NCBI RefSeq assembly: GCF_024713975.1
Contig: NC_091116.1
Span: 4,302,463-4,366,462, forward strand
DNA from: Paralichthys olivaceus
Lineage: Eukaryota; Chordata; Actinopteri; Pleuronectiformes; Paralichthyidae
Direction of reading: 5' to 3'
Length of the DNA: 64,000 bases
The notes beneath the pieces are model-generated. The model saw only the letters and a list, made by a program, of their open reading frames with translations. It had not been told where the DNA came from and made no database searches. The position numbers and the translations under genes are program-made. Positions 24,705 to 38,200 of the stretch are shown piece by piece. Numbering within the stretch: the first letter of the stretch is position 1; each line of letters begins with the position of its first letter.

Positions 24705-27060
24705 AAGCAACAGCTTTTCTGAACAAAACCTTATCATTGCTCTCGAAATTCATCCTTGGAATATGTTGCTACTCGTCTCTCACAAGAGGAAGCAAAACAA
24801 ATTGTATTTTATTTGTAACATTATGATTCAATTCAATTTGAAATACTTCATTCGCGAACATTCAAGTTAAACTGATCATCCCTTGTTCGCAATTTAAAAC
24901 ACATAAATGGATGCTATTGAAAATCCTCATGGAGGACATTTTTGGGGTCATGAGCTTTATTCTTTTTGGTTTACAAGCTTACACTGACTAGTTTCTTTAA
25001 AAAAATAATATAAGACTGATTGTTGGCTCTCCTTGGCAACTTTATACGATTGCGAAAACCCTCCTGCGTGTACGAGCATGTGCGCTTTCTGGTTGGCTCG
25101 TTTGTTACAGCGCAGTTTCCTGACGGAGCCTCTGCTGGTTTTAGGGGCAGCTCCATGAGACAGATGATTGTGGGCTGAGCTGTGGCGGACAAGTCTACTG
25201 TACGCCCATCTCTCTATACACATCCTTCACTTTAATGCTATTAATAATCATATTTATTATCATTACCGTCTGGGGCCACTCCAACTCCCCACCAGCACCA
25301 TATGTGAGTAGAGGTAACTGAAATAGATTACAACACTCGTCACTCCACGGAGAATAAGAGTCGCAACCTTGGACAAAATGTTATTAGGCAGCAGGGGGTC
25401 TCTCTTCTTTTTTGTCTTGCATCCTCTTAACCTCCTCATTCTCCTTTTCGGCACATCACACCATCATTAATTACAGTTGCTTTACTTCACTTCATTGATG
25501 TGTCTAGGAAAACTGACTTTGCAGCAGTGCATGAAAATATATCAACTTTTCTTCCACCGTGGTTTTCGGACTTTTTTCTATCCCTACCTGTTCGTCCCTT
25601 CCCTTCTATTCTGTCCTCCCCCTCCCCACAGATAATCTCTCGCTCCCTCCCCTCCCTCTGTCTTTCTCCTCTTCCTTATTTCTCCATCTGTCTCGTCCTG
25701 GCAAGGCCATTAACTCATAAATCCAATACAGGCCACCTCAACACTATCTGTCTTCTGCCGATGGAGAGCGGGATGGGATGGAGGGAGCAGAGAGGAGGAT
25801 CAATGGCTCCCCTGACTGTCAGTCTGCTCACTCGTTTTCACATCCATCTACCCATCGCCTCCTCCACCCCCTTGCCCCTCTCCCCCTCCCTCTCTTTCTT
25901 TTCACTTGTTTTATTCCGAAACCCAGCGGAGTGTTGACCGAAACGCCAAATGCTGACACAGCGTCTCCAGAAAATATTATCAGCACAACTCAAATGCTCC
26001 GGAATAAATCGCTAATCAGGCTGCATTTCACTTCAACTTGGTAATCCTCCATGAGATGCAGGGTTTACAGATCGCCAGTTATATCGCAGGGCTAATATGT
26101 AGAGACCAGAAACATTCTCACTAAATTAACCTCTCGGTCAATTGAGAGTCACAATCTGTATGACTTTGGAAAGTGGGAGGCCAGAGGACCTGTAGAAGAG
26201 AAAGAACATTCAGCCCTTCCCATCAGCCTTAGCTGCACCTCATATCTCCTACAAGGGGGTTATATATAGATATATATAAAGAAATATGGCAGGGAAGGTT
26301 TTGGGGTTTGTATGCAAGCTTAGTGTGATCGATGTTGGATAAAAGTATCCGGACTGGTGGAAGGTGAGGGGTTGCCTATGGACGAAAAGTGGCATCATGT
26401 TGTGTTTCAAAGACCGGAAAAGAAACAAACATTGCTCGGGTGCGCCTCAACTTGTCTGCAGGCGCAAATAAATTTTGTTATACACGCGGAGAGGACGGCC
26501 AGTGGCCTGCGGCTTTGGCTCGCACGTGCACACACATACACACACACAAACACAGAGTGTGGTTTGAGTGTTTCAGCCCCCAGTGAACCACACTGGCCTC
26601 TGGTGAGCCACAGAATCCATGAGGTGTAGAGTGACAAGCTCACTCTCCCTCGCTGCCCTCCACACACACACCTACACACATATAGTTATTCTCGCAGCCT
26701 CGTTCTTTTTCTCATAAATTCATATATACAAAAACAAAAATACCAATATTAGCTAAATCTCTTAAAACAACCACTACGGACATTAAATGCCCTGTGATAG
26801 CCCGTTTACTGTAAAATCCATTATACTGGAATTGTAACTTACTTTAATTTAAAAGTATTAGTGATGCATTATTTTCTGTCCGAGCATCAGAACCTCCTCA
26901 CAGAGTCTGTGTGTCTACATTTTAGAAATATTCGTCTTTGCAGACAAACCCCCATGAGCTTCATTCAAAGAAAGAAAGAAAGAAAGACTGGGTCTGGCTT
27001 GAATATTACTTTAAGCTAAGCTGCTTTCGGACATGCACTGAAGTCTGGATAATCCTCTGA
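24705..27060. other. Non-coding stretch
   Basis: CT-rich blocks at 25.55-25.70 and 25.85-25.92 kb, CA runs near 26.53 and 26.66 kb, and a short GAAA run near 26967-26987. No exon is supported. Confidence 0.5.
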
Positions 27061-27074
27061 TATAGAGGGTTGCA

Positions 27075-27160
27075 TGTGAGATAGATAGATAGATAGATAG
27101 ATGGATACTTTATTGATCCCAAAGGAAATTCTTATAACACAGTAACCATATGTTCAAATT
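27075..27160 (-). mobile_element. LINE 3' tail fragment with GATA microsatellite
   Basis: A (GATA)n run leads into 'ggatactttattgatcccaa' and 'aggaaattc'. This is the reverse complement of a very common fish LINE 3' end, so the element would lie on the minus strand with its tail at the GATA run. Confidence 0.6.
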
Positions 27161-27164
27161 GACC

Positions 27165-28200
27165 TGAGATGAATGTAAATCTAAATGTGTGCAGAGAAAT
27201 GAATCTGCAATTGAAACAATTGAAGCAAAGTTAAACCTTTACAGAGAAATTAAACATTTGCAAAGGATTTAAATATATGGAATGTGCAGGAATATTAAAT
27301 ATTGAATATTAAAGTAAAAAAATTGCAGAAAATGTGCATAGAAAATAAATATAGAACTGTTAAGTTAACCCGTGCTTATCGTCTATGCAAAAACTATATA
27401 AAAACTAGAAAGTAACTGTAGAAATAAAACATTTTCATACAACTAGAAAGTACATTAAAAATATTAAGTGACCGTAGAAGATTGAGAATGATAAATGTCA
27501 GGTTCTGCAAACATTCTTCGGAGCTTCTCCTGCCAGCCCCTTGATAAGAACTCCAGATAATGCCTTAATGAGCTTCATGTCCAGACCCAATTGTCTGGAC
27601 ATTTTCTGGAGTTAATAGCTGAGTAATCAACTCGGTGCATACTATAAATAATACTTAAATGAAACAGATATGGAGTTATCAGTTCCCACAGCATGTGAAA
27701 TGCTTTATGACAGCAAACATGTGAGTGAACCTAATCAGCGGACAACTGTCTGCTGACTCTGCATGAACATATCAGCTCTCCTTGGAAAGAATGAGATCAT
27801 AAACATTCTTTCTTATGTCACTGACCACCTGCAACACACACACACACACACACAGGCAACTCCTCGCCTTCCATCAATCGAAATGCTTTTATCTAACAAA
27901 ATGCAACACAACCATAACATCAGTCACATTAAGCTACAAATGCACACAGCTCACGCAAACTCATACACACACACACACACACATACAATATCTATCATTT
28001 TAATCACAGTGGGCATGCGCATCCACTTTCTGTCTCTCTCTCTCCCTCTCTCTCTGTCACTCACACACTTACACACTCACACACTCACGCGCACGGTCAG
28101 GTCGTGCCCTTCTCGTGTTTCCTTTGACACATGGTAATAGATTCCGCTGTAGCTCTACGCCTCGGCTAAGTGGCCTCACCTTTCACTGAAAACAAATCAC
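27165..28200. other. Non-coding stretch, possibly degraded LINE body
   Basis: AT-rich sequence following the LINE tail, then CA runs at 27.83 and 27.97 kb and CT/CA-rich DNA at 28.03-28.09 kb. No exon is supported. Confidence 0.45.
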
Positions 28201-28214
28201 TCCCTCACTCCTGC

Positions 28215-28470
28215 GTTCACACACACACACACACACACAAACTTCTTTCCCACCACCAGCTCTCTCTCTCTCCATTCTCTTCCTGCCCTTCCATTTTCTC
28301 TTTCACCCTCTCTCTCCCTCTCTCTCCTCTTCATCCCCATCTCTGACCTTCCTCCTCCTCTCTCTCTCTCTCTCTCTCATCTCTCTCCCATGGGTGCTCT
28401 CCTCTTCCGCTCCGTCACTCAGCCCACCATTCTTTTTTTCCACCCCATCCCTCTCCTTTTTTGTCTTTTT
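28215..28470. repeat. CA run followed by a CT-rich tract
   Basis: An AC run at about 28218-28238 is followed by more than 200 pyrimidine-rich bases with several (TC)n blocks. Confidence 0.8.
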
Positions 28471-28474
28471 TAAC

Positions 28475-30230
28475 TTTGATTTCGGTAAAAGGTGAAAAAA
28501 GCTTCAAAGTGTCATTCAAAATTAATCCCTTTAAAAATAAATGCATTATTATGCATCAATTCCATTTTACAATGCAAACTGTCAATTTTTCGATTTTATT
28601 AGAAATGATTTTCTTACTGGCTTTAACTTTTATACTAGTATTAATATATTATTAGTATTTTGCCTATATTACATTTTAGTTCATGTTTTACTCCATACTT
28701 TAATTATTTAAGTTGATTTATATAAAATTTAGATTATTTTCAATAAATATTATTTGTATAGCAGACCTTAAGAAGAACAAACCTCTAGCAGAATAAATTA
28801 AGTTAATTATGAATTATATTCATTATCAATATGGTCAAAGTTTAACAATACATGTGTCATTATTATTATACCTTATTTGTTGTTGTAATCTATATTCACT
28901 TTTAAATTAATATCTCTTGAAAAGTAATTACTTTATTCATAATTCGCTACATAACAATGAAGATTGGATTGTTATTTTCCATCCTACAGTTCTATTTGTA
29001 AGAAGGATTCTATTCTAAAAATCTTTTTCCAGATAGATCACAGTATGTTATTCCTCACTGACAGAATCTAACACTAACAGGATTTTCCTGCTTTCGATTC
29101 AATGAAAATTAAAACCCGAGACTTCAAAATCAAATTACAAATGTTTGTAAAATGATAAAAGAAAACTGAAAAGTGCCAAATGTCCAAATTCATCTTTGTA
29201 TTAGAGATAGAACATTAAATTATATATATACTATTTAATTTATAGTTTATACAATGAAAATCTAATTTTGATATCTTTTCTGTTTCCATGTTTCCATCCA
29301 CAAGCTGATTTCTGTCTCATTCCTGGACATTGTCCAGTTTTCATTCATAGTGAAATGACAGGGTGAAGAAAAAAACTGAACAGATATAATTATTATGACT
29401 ATTATTTTAATTTAAAGTGTTTATTTATTAAGAACAGTTCTATATTCATTATGTAGTTAATTGGTGTTATATCATAAACATAAGATTACTGAGACATCCA
29501 CCATCAAAGTTAAATGAATAATTATGTGATTTCGGGTTGCCATTATTTATGTCCTCTAAGATATTTGGCTTTCCAGTAGAATCCAATAAATTTCCCATGA
29601 ACTTCAAATATCCTATTGTACTTCATGTCACCTCTATAGAAAATATATGTGGATATTTGCATTGTGTATTTATTTAAATACCCTGGAAAATGTAACAGTT
29701 GCCAACATTGTTCTGTTGTATCTTACGATAAAACTTTTGAAGACTGTCAAAATTTCTTATGTAAATGGTCATTAAAATGCATTAAATATAATGGATGGGA
29801 CAAAAAACGTATTTTGAGATATCAATGCAATAATTTCATTGTTGTGGGTGTAGATGTACGATGTACTGCAATGGTTACAAAATCATGTTGTTTTTAATTT
29901 TGTTCTTTTTAATTCATTCATTTATTATTTACCTCATTGTTCTATTTTCTTTAAATACCAGGTCAATCCTCAAGCAAAAATTTAATTTGTTGACCATAGT
30001 AGGATAATAAACATGTTAGCAACATGTTTTTTAAGAGAGTATTCATAAATAAATGCATTTATTCAGCTTGAGGTGGAACGAATCCTTTACTGTGCATCAT
30101 ATGCTTCATGGTCAGGGCTCATGCTGGGTGTCTGTGGCTCTGGGGCTTAATATAGAGGAGGACTGCCCTCTACAGGAGACAGGACAAACTGGAAGAGGTG
30201 AACACATGTAAATAAAAGAGGAAATATTTG
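28475..30230. other. AT-rich non-coding stretch
   Basis: Markedly AT-rich DNA with no exon support. The 82-codon open frame at 29649-29897 is Cys-rich by translation but matches no domain I recognise and has no splice context. Confidence 0.5.

Positions 30231-30233
<3 letters not shown>

Positions 30234-30261
<28 letters not shown>
30234..30261. repeat. (TG)n microsatellite
   Basis: An uninterrupted TG run of about 14 units. Confidence 0.9.
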
Positions 30262-30264
<3 letters not shown>

Positions 30265-30648
30265 TCCACACAAAGGGAAGAGGGAGTGAAACAGTGAAAG
30301 GTGACACTCAGTATTAATATCCCATCTTTCGCTCTTTAGTTGTCAAAGTAATTATGACAGGAGCAAAGAAAGAAGCTCGAGGACAAACAGACACACAGGA
30401 GATCAGTGTTTGTCTCCCATGTCCAACGGTCTGTCTCTGAATCAGACAAACTTGCTTTAGTTAAAAGCTCTTCTGACCAGATTTCTCTGAAAAATATATT
30501 TTTTTTACAATGATTAAAGTAGTGTTAGTTCAAATTAAGTTTAATCTAGATTTAATGTCTCTAGTTGTCCAAAAGTTATTTTTTTGTGTTTTTCTATTTA
30601 GTTTTTAAATGAATATATATATATGCATGCATGCCTGATATTTAATCT

Positions 30649-30960
30649 TGTGAAGGCCCCCTCCACACCCTCACCTGGACACTAGGTGTCCCTGTTCTTC
30701 TTTTCCCTGAGCCGTAGGTGGAGCTGACTTCGGCTACAATCGGTGCACACCTGGGCCCGGTGTGCTCTGCCCTTTAAAAGGCCTCGCCTCATGTCTTTCA
30801 CTGGCGCTTTCGGAGGGACAAGGTTGTCTCTCCCTGACTCCCACTTTGTTTATGGACACACGTTGAGTTTCCTGTCTTGCTCTGTGTAAATGGATGTCTT
30901 AAAATATAACCGTCAACATTTGTCCCTTGTTGTCACACTCGTTTGAGCCTGGTTGTGACA
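30649..30960 (+). mobile_element. Solo LTR with 4-bp target duplication
   Basis: The 312-bp segment starts TGTGAAGG and ends TTGTGACA, giving TG...CA termini. It is flanked directly on both sides by ATCT (30645-30648 and 30961-30964). It contains a TATA-like TTTAAAAGG near 30773. There is no internal retroviral sequence on either side, so it is best explained as a solo LTR left by recombination. The family was not identified. Confidence 0.72.
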
Positions 30961-31107
30961 ATCTGCATGCTTTTGTAAATGTTAAGAGCTTCCACTCTGT
31001 GCAGGCCAACATGGAGAGAATGAGGCAAACCCACAGGCCATGTGAACTCAACCAGGCTAACTCTTTTTTAGCTTATTGCATTTCACTGCACATTGTGCTA
31101 TGTATGT

Positions 31108-31405
31108 ATTAAGTGTATAAGATTTAGGTGAAAGGGATCTATAGGCAGAAATTGAATGTAGAATAATCCTCATGATGTTTTTCACTAGTTCGTTTCATCT
31201 AAATTGTATGAATTGCCCCAGAAAAGTCCCTTTATATTTAAATACTTTATATTTACATCAAGGGGACCCTCTCTACGGAGGCCGCCATGTTTTTTACATT
31301 AGTCCAGACTGGACAAACTAAACACCTTTTGAGTTTTTATGACAACTGAAGCTACCACAGGTTCTTTTTCATGTTTGGGAGGGGAGGGTGAGGGGTATTC
31401 AATGC
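31108..31405 (+). mobile_element. MITE copy E, both ends damaged
   Basis: The body is clear: GTGTATAAGATTTAGGTGAA, 'gggatctataggcagaaat', 'ggaggccgccatgtttttta' and the GGGTGAGGGG block. The first bases of the left inverted end are deleted and the right end is lost. Confidence 0.8.
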
Positions 31406-31799
31406 AGCGCCTGCCAATGCGACAGCTAAAGAGGTCCTACGGGTGTAAAGGAAAGGGAGTAAATGGAATGAGAGGACGTGGAATTGCAGCAGGCGAGCAT
31501 GGAAGGAGAGATAGTGGAAAGACATGGCGAGGAGGATGACTGCATGCTGAGTTGGAAAAAGAGCAACAGAACAGCCACCATGGGAGAGGAGGGCTCGAGT
31601 GAACCTAGGTGGCTGTGGACGTGTCTCCACGAAAAACCCAAGAATTTGGATTATTGTTATTTATGTGCACATATATCATAGTCATTATAAAAAGAATTGC
31701 TCATGAAAAATGTGTCCAGAAATGGGAAGAAAACTGAGTTAATGCAAATGAGCTTTGTGTCAACAGTTAGTGTTTGTCCTTTTCCGGCTTTGACCTGCT

Positions 31800-31910
31800 C
31801 CGCAAAGAAATGGTTTCCCCAGTTTGGTGTGAAAGAAGTCGACCCCATCCGACATCTTTGGGATGAGTTGGAACACTGACCACCCAGCATCAGTTGAGAG
31901 GCTTCGATCT
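31800..31910 (+). pseudogene. Possible Tc1-like transposase scrap
   Basis: The plus-strand frame reads KWFPQFGVKEVDPIRHLWDE followed by LEH and a stop. DPIRHLWDEL resembles the conserved NPIEHLWD(E/V)L motif of Tc1-family transposases. Too little remains for certainty. Confidence 0.4.
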
Positions 31911-32710
31911 GGAAAACCTGAGAAAAATACAGAGAAAAGAGACCGCGCCACTGGTTGGAAGGGAAACAGCCAGAAATATGTTGACCATAGTGGAATGACT
32001 AGTAAAAGCTCAGTGTTTGCAAATGCTGGCCTTTCCTTTTCTCCTGTGTGTGGATGAGGCAGATAGATGGAGGCAGGAGACATGTCTGACAGAAAGAACC
32101 AAATTCATCACAAGGCGAAAGAGTTCCCCATCTAAGACCAGTCCAATGCTGGCTTAATTTCTTGTAATCAGTTTTATTTGGTTTTATTTTTCCAGGTTTT
32201 GACAGAGCTATCTGTGAAATAGTATCCACCTCCAATCAATTCTCAATGAAAATGATTCTCACTGCAGAAATATTCCCAATCAAAACTGTGGAATCTGTGG
32301 AATCTGAGTAGTTCTACTTAACCGGGAGGTTCGAGATAAGGGCGAATTACCCATGCAGCAACACTCTAAAGCTGACCGCGAAGCAATCGGGCATTCAAAA
32401 AGTTGTGGCCTTAAACCCATAACCTCACTACCACTCATTAAAAAAAGTCGTGACCAAGGATTTTTACTTCCAGCAGATGTAACCAGACCGGACTTCAATT
32501 TACCTGAGTGCTGCTACATTTGTGTTTTACCCGAGGCTGCTGGGAGCAAATCTGCAGAATCTGGTATCCTTCTCTTTTTTCAATAAATACAAAGGATGAT
32601 TAAAGGGAAGAAGTAGATGAAGAAAAAAGAAAAGAGGCCAAGAGAACAGAGAAGATGGATGAGCTGAGGCCTCAAAGCCTCAAACTCCTTCACTTCCTGT
32701 CGTTCTAATA

Positions 32711-32717
<7 letters not shown>

Positions 32718-32748
<31 letters not shown>
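32718..32748. repeat. (CA)n microsatellite
   Basis: An uninterrupted CA run of about 15 units. Confidence 0.9.
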
Positions 32749-32749
<1 letters not shown>

Positions 32750-33626
32750 GTATTGGTGTCAAAGCTATGCAGACAGACAGAGAGCAGTAATGAATGAGTG
32801 GATGTTCTCAAGCTGAATTCTCTTCACCCAGCAACTGACACACACACACAAACACACACACTTCATATTACTCTTTGCAATGTTCATTTTGTCGTCTCAA
32901 CCTCTCCTTCACAACGGCATCCAAATCCATTCATCTTTCCTTCAATCCATTATCGTGGGTTGGATGTTGGTGGTTATTTGTGGCCATTGGTGAGGTGGCA
33001 TTCTGTCGTCACTCTGTCAACTTCCTGTCTGTCGTCACAATGAACAACACAGAGAAGACAAAAACCTTCTCTCGGTCTTTTGTCATTTGGACATGACTTC
33101 TCAGCCTTTCTGTGCCCTTTGATGTGCATACCACGCTTCTTTTTACAATGTGTGTGTGTGTCGCTCATCCTTTCTTCCAGGTTCAAACTGACCCGGAGAT
33201 TGTGTGTCTGTGTGTGTGTGTGTTTGTGTACATGAGTTTACCATGTCGTTTTCTGTGTTTGAATGTTGTATTTGTGAGCCGTGTGTGTGTGTGTGTGTGC
33301 GCAGTCAGTGTGGCTCCAGGTCCTCATGCGTCAGAGGGCCTTTTTCTTTCTGTGGCCCCTGAGCAAACATATTAAGAACTACCTTATCACTGCTTATACA
33401 GCCAGGGCCACACACAAAAAAATGCACACATTAAATACAAGCCTAAATACACACCACATTCACAAAAAGACAGATTTGACTCCAAACACACAAAGTTCGC
33501 AGCCAAACTCCCCAAATGTCACAGGTCCATAAGGAGGCGGGAAAAAGGCGGTGCTAGGGAGTCTTCCAGGCCAGTCATTGGTGGATAATGAGCCATCAGT
33601 CACACTTTTAGGGGCAAATTCTGGTT

Positions 33627-33634
33627 TATAAAGG
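33627..33634 (+). promoter_or_regulatory. TATA box of urp2
   Basis: TATAAAGG lies about 510 bases upstream of the urp2 start codon, within a short GC-balanced segment that also contains an ATTGG (inverted CCAAT) near 33578. Transcription would start near 33657. The 5' untranslated region would then be about 480 bases, with short upstream ATG frames. Confidence 0.55.
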
Positions 33635-34136
33635 CGAGATCGTTCGTTTACAGTTGGTAGGAACGCATCCGACTCAGTCTTGACAAGCCTTCTTCAAGAG
33701 GCGCATCCATGTAAAGTGAACAGAGGGACTCATTTTGTTATACAGAAAAAAAGAAAGATATTTAACGGAAGAGTTGTTGAGAAGACGTGGAGCTAAAGTA
33801 GACGAAAACCTGTGTCGGGTTGAGAAACAGAAGGAGAATCATTACGCAAGAGGATCCTTGTTGTATCACTTTCAAATCAACTGAGCTCTGAACTCTAAAA
33901 GAAGAAATACAAGCTGCAGAGCAACTTTAAAATCACCTTAGCTTAATGTCTAAACAATCTGCAAGATCTACAACGTCGGCTGGAAGGTTGAAGAATTGGA
34001 TAGACACGTGGATCACAGATAGAAACAACACATACTGAGAACTTATTTAACTAAAGTGCTCCAGGAAAAGAATACTGACCGAATCCAAACTTCAACTGGT
34101 TTGTTAAGTCAGTAAAGGCGCTCGGTTACAGCCACG

Positions 34137-34215
34137 ATGATTCACAGAGCAGCGGCAGCCATGATGATGCTGACGATTCTTAGGATTGGAGTAGAGACGG
34201 CACCCACTGAGAGAG
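34137..34215 (+). CDS. urp2: urp2 exon 1 (signal-peptide exon)
   Basis: The coding part starts [20 protein letters not shown] and ends one base into a codon at G|GTAAGT, a near-consensus donor. The Ala/Met/Leu/Ile run would be the signal peptide. Two further in-frame Met codons exist within the first eleven residues. Confidence 0.65.
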
Positions 34216-35243
34216 GTAAGTCATCTGTGAGATAACAAGTTAGAGGTGGTTGGTGGTTTTGGCCAATTGGAAAGAGTACAATGAGATCTGTGTAGGTGGT
34301 AGAGCCAACACTGTTGCTGAACAAACTGGAAACATGTTCAGTAATAATGCATTATAACTTTCAGGGCCATCATTTTCAGAAAAGTAAGATTTTGATTAGA
34401 GCAAGTACAGTCGTAAAAAAACTCTATCATACATCACACACTGTCGGCACAGTCATCAGGGACAATGTGGGATTCAGTATCTCGTGCAAGGACATTTCGG
34501 CACGTGGAGCCAGCAGCCTTTTTGTTTGTGGATGAGCTGCTCAACCTACCGGGGTACAGCCGCTGCGTGGACTAGATCAACGTATCCTTAAAGTTTATCA
34601 TCAGGTGATATCAGATACATAGATTCTAATCAGTGCTGGCCGTTGTGTAGATTCATTAGCAGTTCTTCGAAGGTTACGTTTAAAAATGTTATCAAGTCTA
34701 ATATCCTTGTAATTATATTTATATTGGATGATTCCAACAGACCAATGCTAACATTTAGAGCCATTTGCCTTCCTTCACCTTGTCCAAGTATTTCATTACC
34801 TTACATAAACCATATGTGTTCCAGCCATAACCAGTTATTCAGTGCCGTCAACCACTGCAGATTTTGAAAAGATTCAAAGAGTCATCTAAGAGCATCACTC
34901 TTTTTTTTGGCTTTGATATCCATTATCACCAATCCTACTTTACTTAGGAAGTAAGTGTTTTTTAGGCATATATATCATATATAACAGATAGTAGAGAGGG
35001 AGGCTGGACTGGAAGCAGCAACACTCTGAAGAACATGTGTTACATACAACACTGACAATGGTACAACAGATTAGGCCTTGAATGGATTGAAAGCACTCAG
35101 AATAGCAACTCGAAGTCCACAAACTTGGATATAAACGCTGTAAAAGCTTTACAAAAGAGAAGACATTTGCTTTTCTCCACAGCGTGACCTACTCCTTTCA
35201 TTCCTTACGAAACAACACAAGACAGAATCTACTCATACATGCA

Positions 35244-35275
<32 letters not shown>

Positions 35276-38200
35276 ACACCGAGCGACATTGTTGCACAAG
35301 CTCAGACGTCATCATGCACACACATAAACACATCTCATACAAGTCTTATGTCACAGCTTAGGGTGCCATGACAACTCTTCTAGCAACCAGCAAAGCATTG
35401 GAATCCAACCAAAATAGCGTGTGTGTGTGTGCATGTGTGTGTGAATGGGGGGGGTGTCCTGTGCATGCAGAAGCTACAACGAACAAAAAGACAGGGACTG
35501 AAAAAGGGAAGATGTCAGCAGAAAGATGGCTCTCTGCTTGGACCCATACACTGACTTGTCACGATTTAAAGGCTGTCTTCTTTGGAGGACGCAGAGGCCA
35601 CAAAGGCCAAACCAAATCAAGATGGTGTGGTCTCCAAAGGCTTTCCATGATCGCGTCACAGGCATTTCCTGCCCTCGTTGCAGTTGCCAAGCAAGTTGAA
35701 GTTGGACACGACGAGAACGTTTAAATGGTTTTTAGCAGTTGTCCTGTAAGCTGTTTGGTTGAGTTGACATATTGGATGTCACCACCATTGCCTCTGTTAA
35801 AGATGGTGCGTCACCGCAATTGATCCTGGGATAGGTTGAGCTGGAAAGGATCAACCCATAGGAGCCCTTGTTTCCTTGGGGTTGAAAGAATGCATTTGTC
35901 CGTCACATTTGAAGGAGCCTTCGAAAAGGGACAGTAGTGCAGCTGTGATGCGGTTGCTCTTTAAATGAAGCCCCTGAAGGATCCGGCCCCCGAAATGAGA
36001 CACAGCAACTGGAAAAACACATGCACATTGTCCATGCTGCAGTATCTAGACCTGGTTGTGAGCAGGCACTTGTAAAAAACTATTTATATAATAAATGTGG
36101 ATGAATTCAACATTAAAATGGACAAAATCATCAGAAATAATAGCAACTGATGAAGGGTTCTTTTCCAGGAGGAACACACGTCTTAGTTCAGCCTGTCCAG
36201 GACCACAGCCTCTTTGTAGCACGACTTGGCAGACTTGTCCTAGAAGGGCCATGGGTTAATTATATCTATAGTTTAAAAAAAAAATTAACATTGTACTTAC
36301 CACAGTAACAGGGTCTGGCAACATTGGGGCGTTAAAGGATCAGTGTGTAAGATTTAGGTGAAAGGGATCTTTTGGCAGAAATTGAATATAAAATAATCCT
36401 AGTGATGTTTTGACAAGTGTGTTTTATCTAAATTGTACGAATTGTTATTTCCTTTACCCTAGAATTGGCCCTTTATATTTAAATACTTTATATTTACATC
36501 AGGAGCGGGTCCTCTATATGAAAGCTGCCATGTTTTTTACATTAGCCCAGACTAGACAAACTAAAAAACACCTTTTGAGTTTTTATGACAACTGAAGGCT
36601 GCAACAGGTTCTCGTTCATGTTTGGAAAAGGAGGGTGAGGTGAGGGGTGTTCAGCTGCAACATGCACCTTCACCACTAGATGTCACTAAATTCTACACAC
36701 TGTACCTTTAAGACATGTTTGGGTATAGATGCTCCACTTGGCTTTATTTAGTTTTCCTAAAAAAATCAGAGTGTCTGATCACATTAGACTGTGTACTAGT
36801 GCCACTAACAACAAAAAGGTGACCATTTATTTACCTTAAACCTCCAGATCCTCTTGCCAAGCTCACTCACAAGTCAGCTGTGCCAGATAAGTCTTCGGCA
36901 CTGAACCTGAGCCGCTATCTGAAACAGTGGCTAGTGAGTACCAAAGCAGCCGGACTGGACGGGACGACAAAAACCACTACAGGGACTCTCCCTGCCAGCA
37001 CCAGGGCTGGGAGATGGAGGAGCAGCTCTGAGGAGGCCGGTCCAGGTAGAACAGCCCACATGCTGAAGATGATCTCAGCCCTGGAGGGGCTGCACAGGAC
37101 ATTGAACAGCACGCTGAGCTCACGGATCACCATCATGCCTCGAGGTAAAAAAAATCTCAAATTGGTGGAAGATTCTTGAAACACTTGAATTCATTGTAAC
37201 ATTAAACAAGTGCAGCTGCAATGTGTATTGCATAGAATATTGCAATAATGCCACCAGTGGTGTAGTAGTATTGACCACAGTGTTGCAGTTGGCCTGTCAC
37301 TTGATCGGTTGTAGTGTAATATGGTATTTAGCAATTGTGGTCTCCAGAGGATGCATCTCGCTGACTTTGCTGAATCCCTGATTTTTCCCTGACGTCTATT
37401 TTTTTCTGTCATTACAGCACATGGCAGAGGTTCAGGACGAAAAAATAAAATGGTGAGTTCATGTAAAATATTTGCACTCATACTTTGCCTTAATTACTCT
37501 ATTTATTTGTATATTATTTGGCTAACAAATATGCTGGAAGTGGTATTTGAAGATACCACTTCTGGTGGATTTTGCATGTTTGCAAGTAGAACCTGTTGTC
37601 GAGGGACAAAATTTGGGGGCAAGAACCTTCCTTTTCTAGTTTGACATAAGAAATGATGAAGAAAATATTTGCAGTTGCCCAAGAGGCTAAAGAGAACTTT
37701 GATTTTTCATTTAGGGATAAATGCTTGATCAAATGTGACGCTGGTGTCCAAGCTACAGGGTGATATGATGTAAGCAGGACCAGTTTTTAAGCCTGTGGGA
37801 GAGGGGACCAGTCAACGATGTCTTTACATTCAAAAGCACAGAATGACTAAAATATATAATCAAGTAAAGATACAGAAGAGAGAAAACATCCAGAGGGTTT
37901 CAGCTCTCTATATTCACTCCTCGTACTTTTTTCTGTTGCTGCCTTGGACAAAGCTCCCCAACGCTGAGGGAGGGGTGAAGCCCACCACTGCACCCCCAGC
38001 AGACAGCACTGCGTCCAGAGCGAGCGCAGACGTCAACGTGCCCAGCCTGACTGGTCGCAACTTCAGGAAGTCCCTCCCACCACAGAACAAGAAGACTAAC
38101 AAAAGAGGTGAGAGGCAAATTCCATTTTATATCTCTGCAAGGAGGTCAACATGTTGTATTCACGTTTTCAAGCAGCAGTCGGAAGATGTGAATAATTGTT

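Larger units (their letters stand above)
31410..33600. other. Non-coding stretch upstream of urp2
   Basis: No supported exon. It holds a possible Tc1-like remnant (31.80-31.91 kb), a CA run at 32718-32748 and TG runs near 33.15, 33.21 and 33.28 kb. Regulatory elements of urp2 could lie in its right part. Confidence 0.5.

Noticed and set aside
29649-29897. Cys-rich 82-codon plus-strand frame
   Set aside because: Suggestive of a small secreted protein, but there is no signal peptide, no conserved Cys spacing that I recognise and AT-rich non-coding surroundings.
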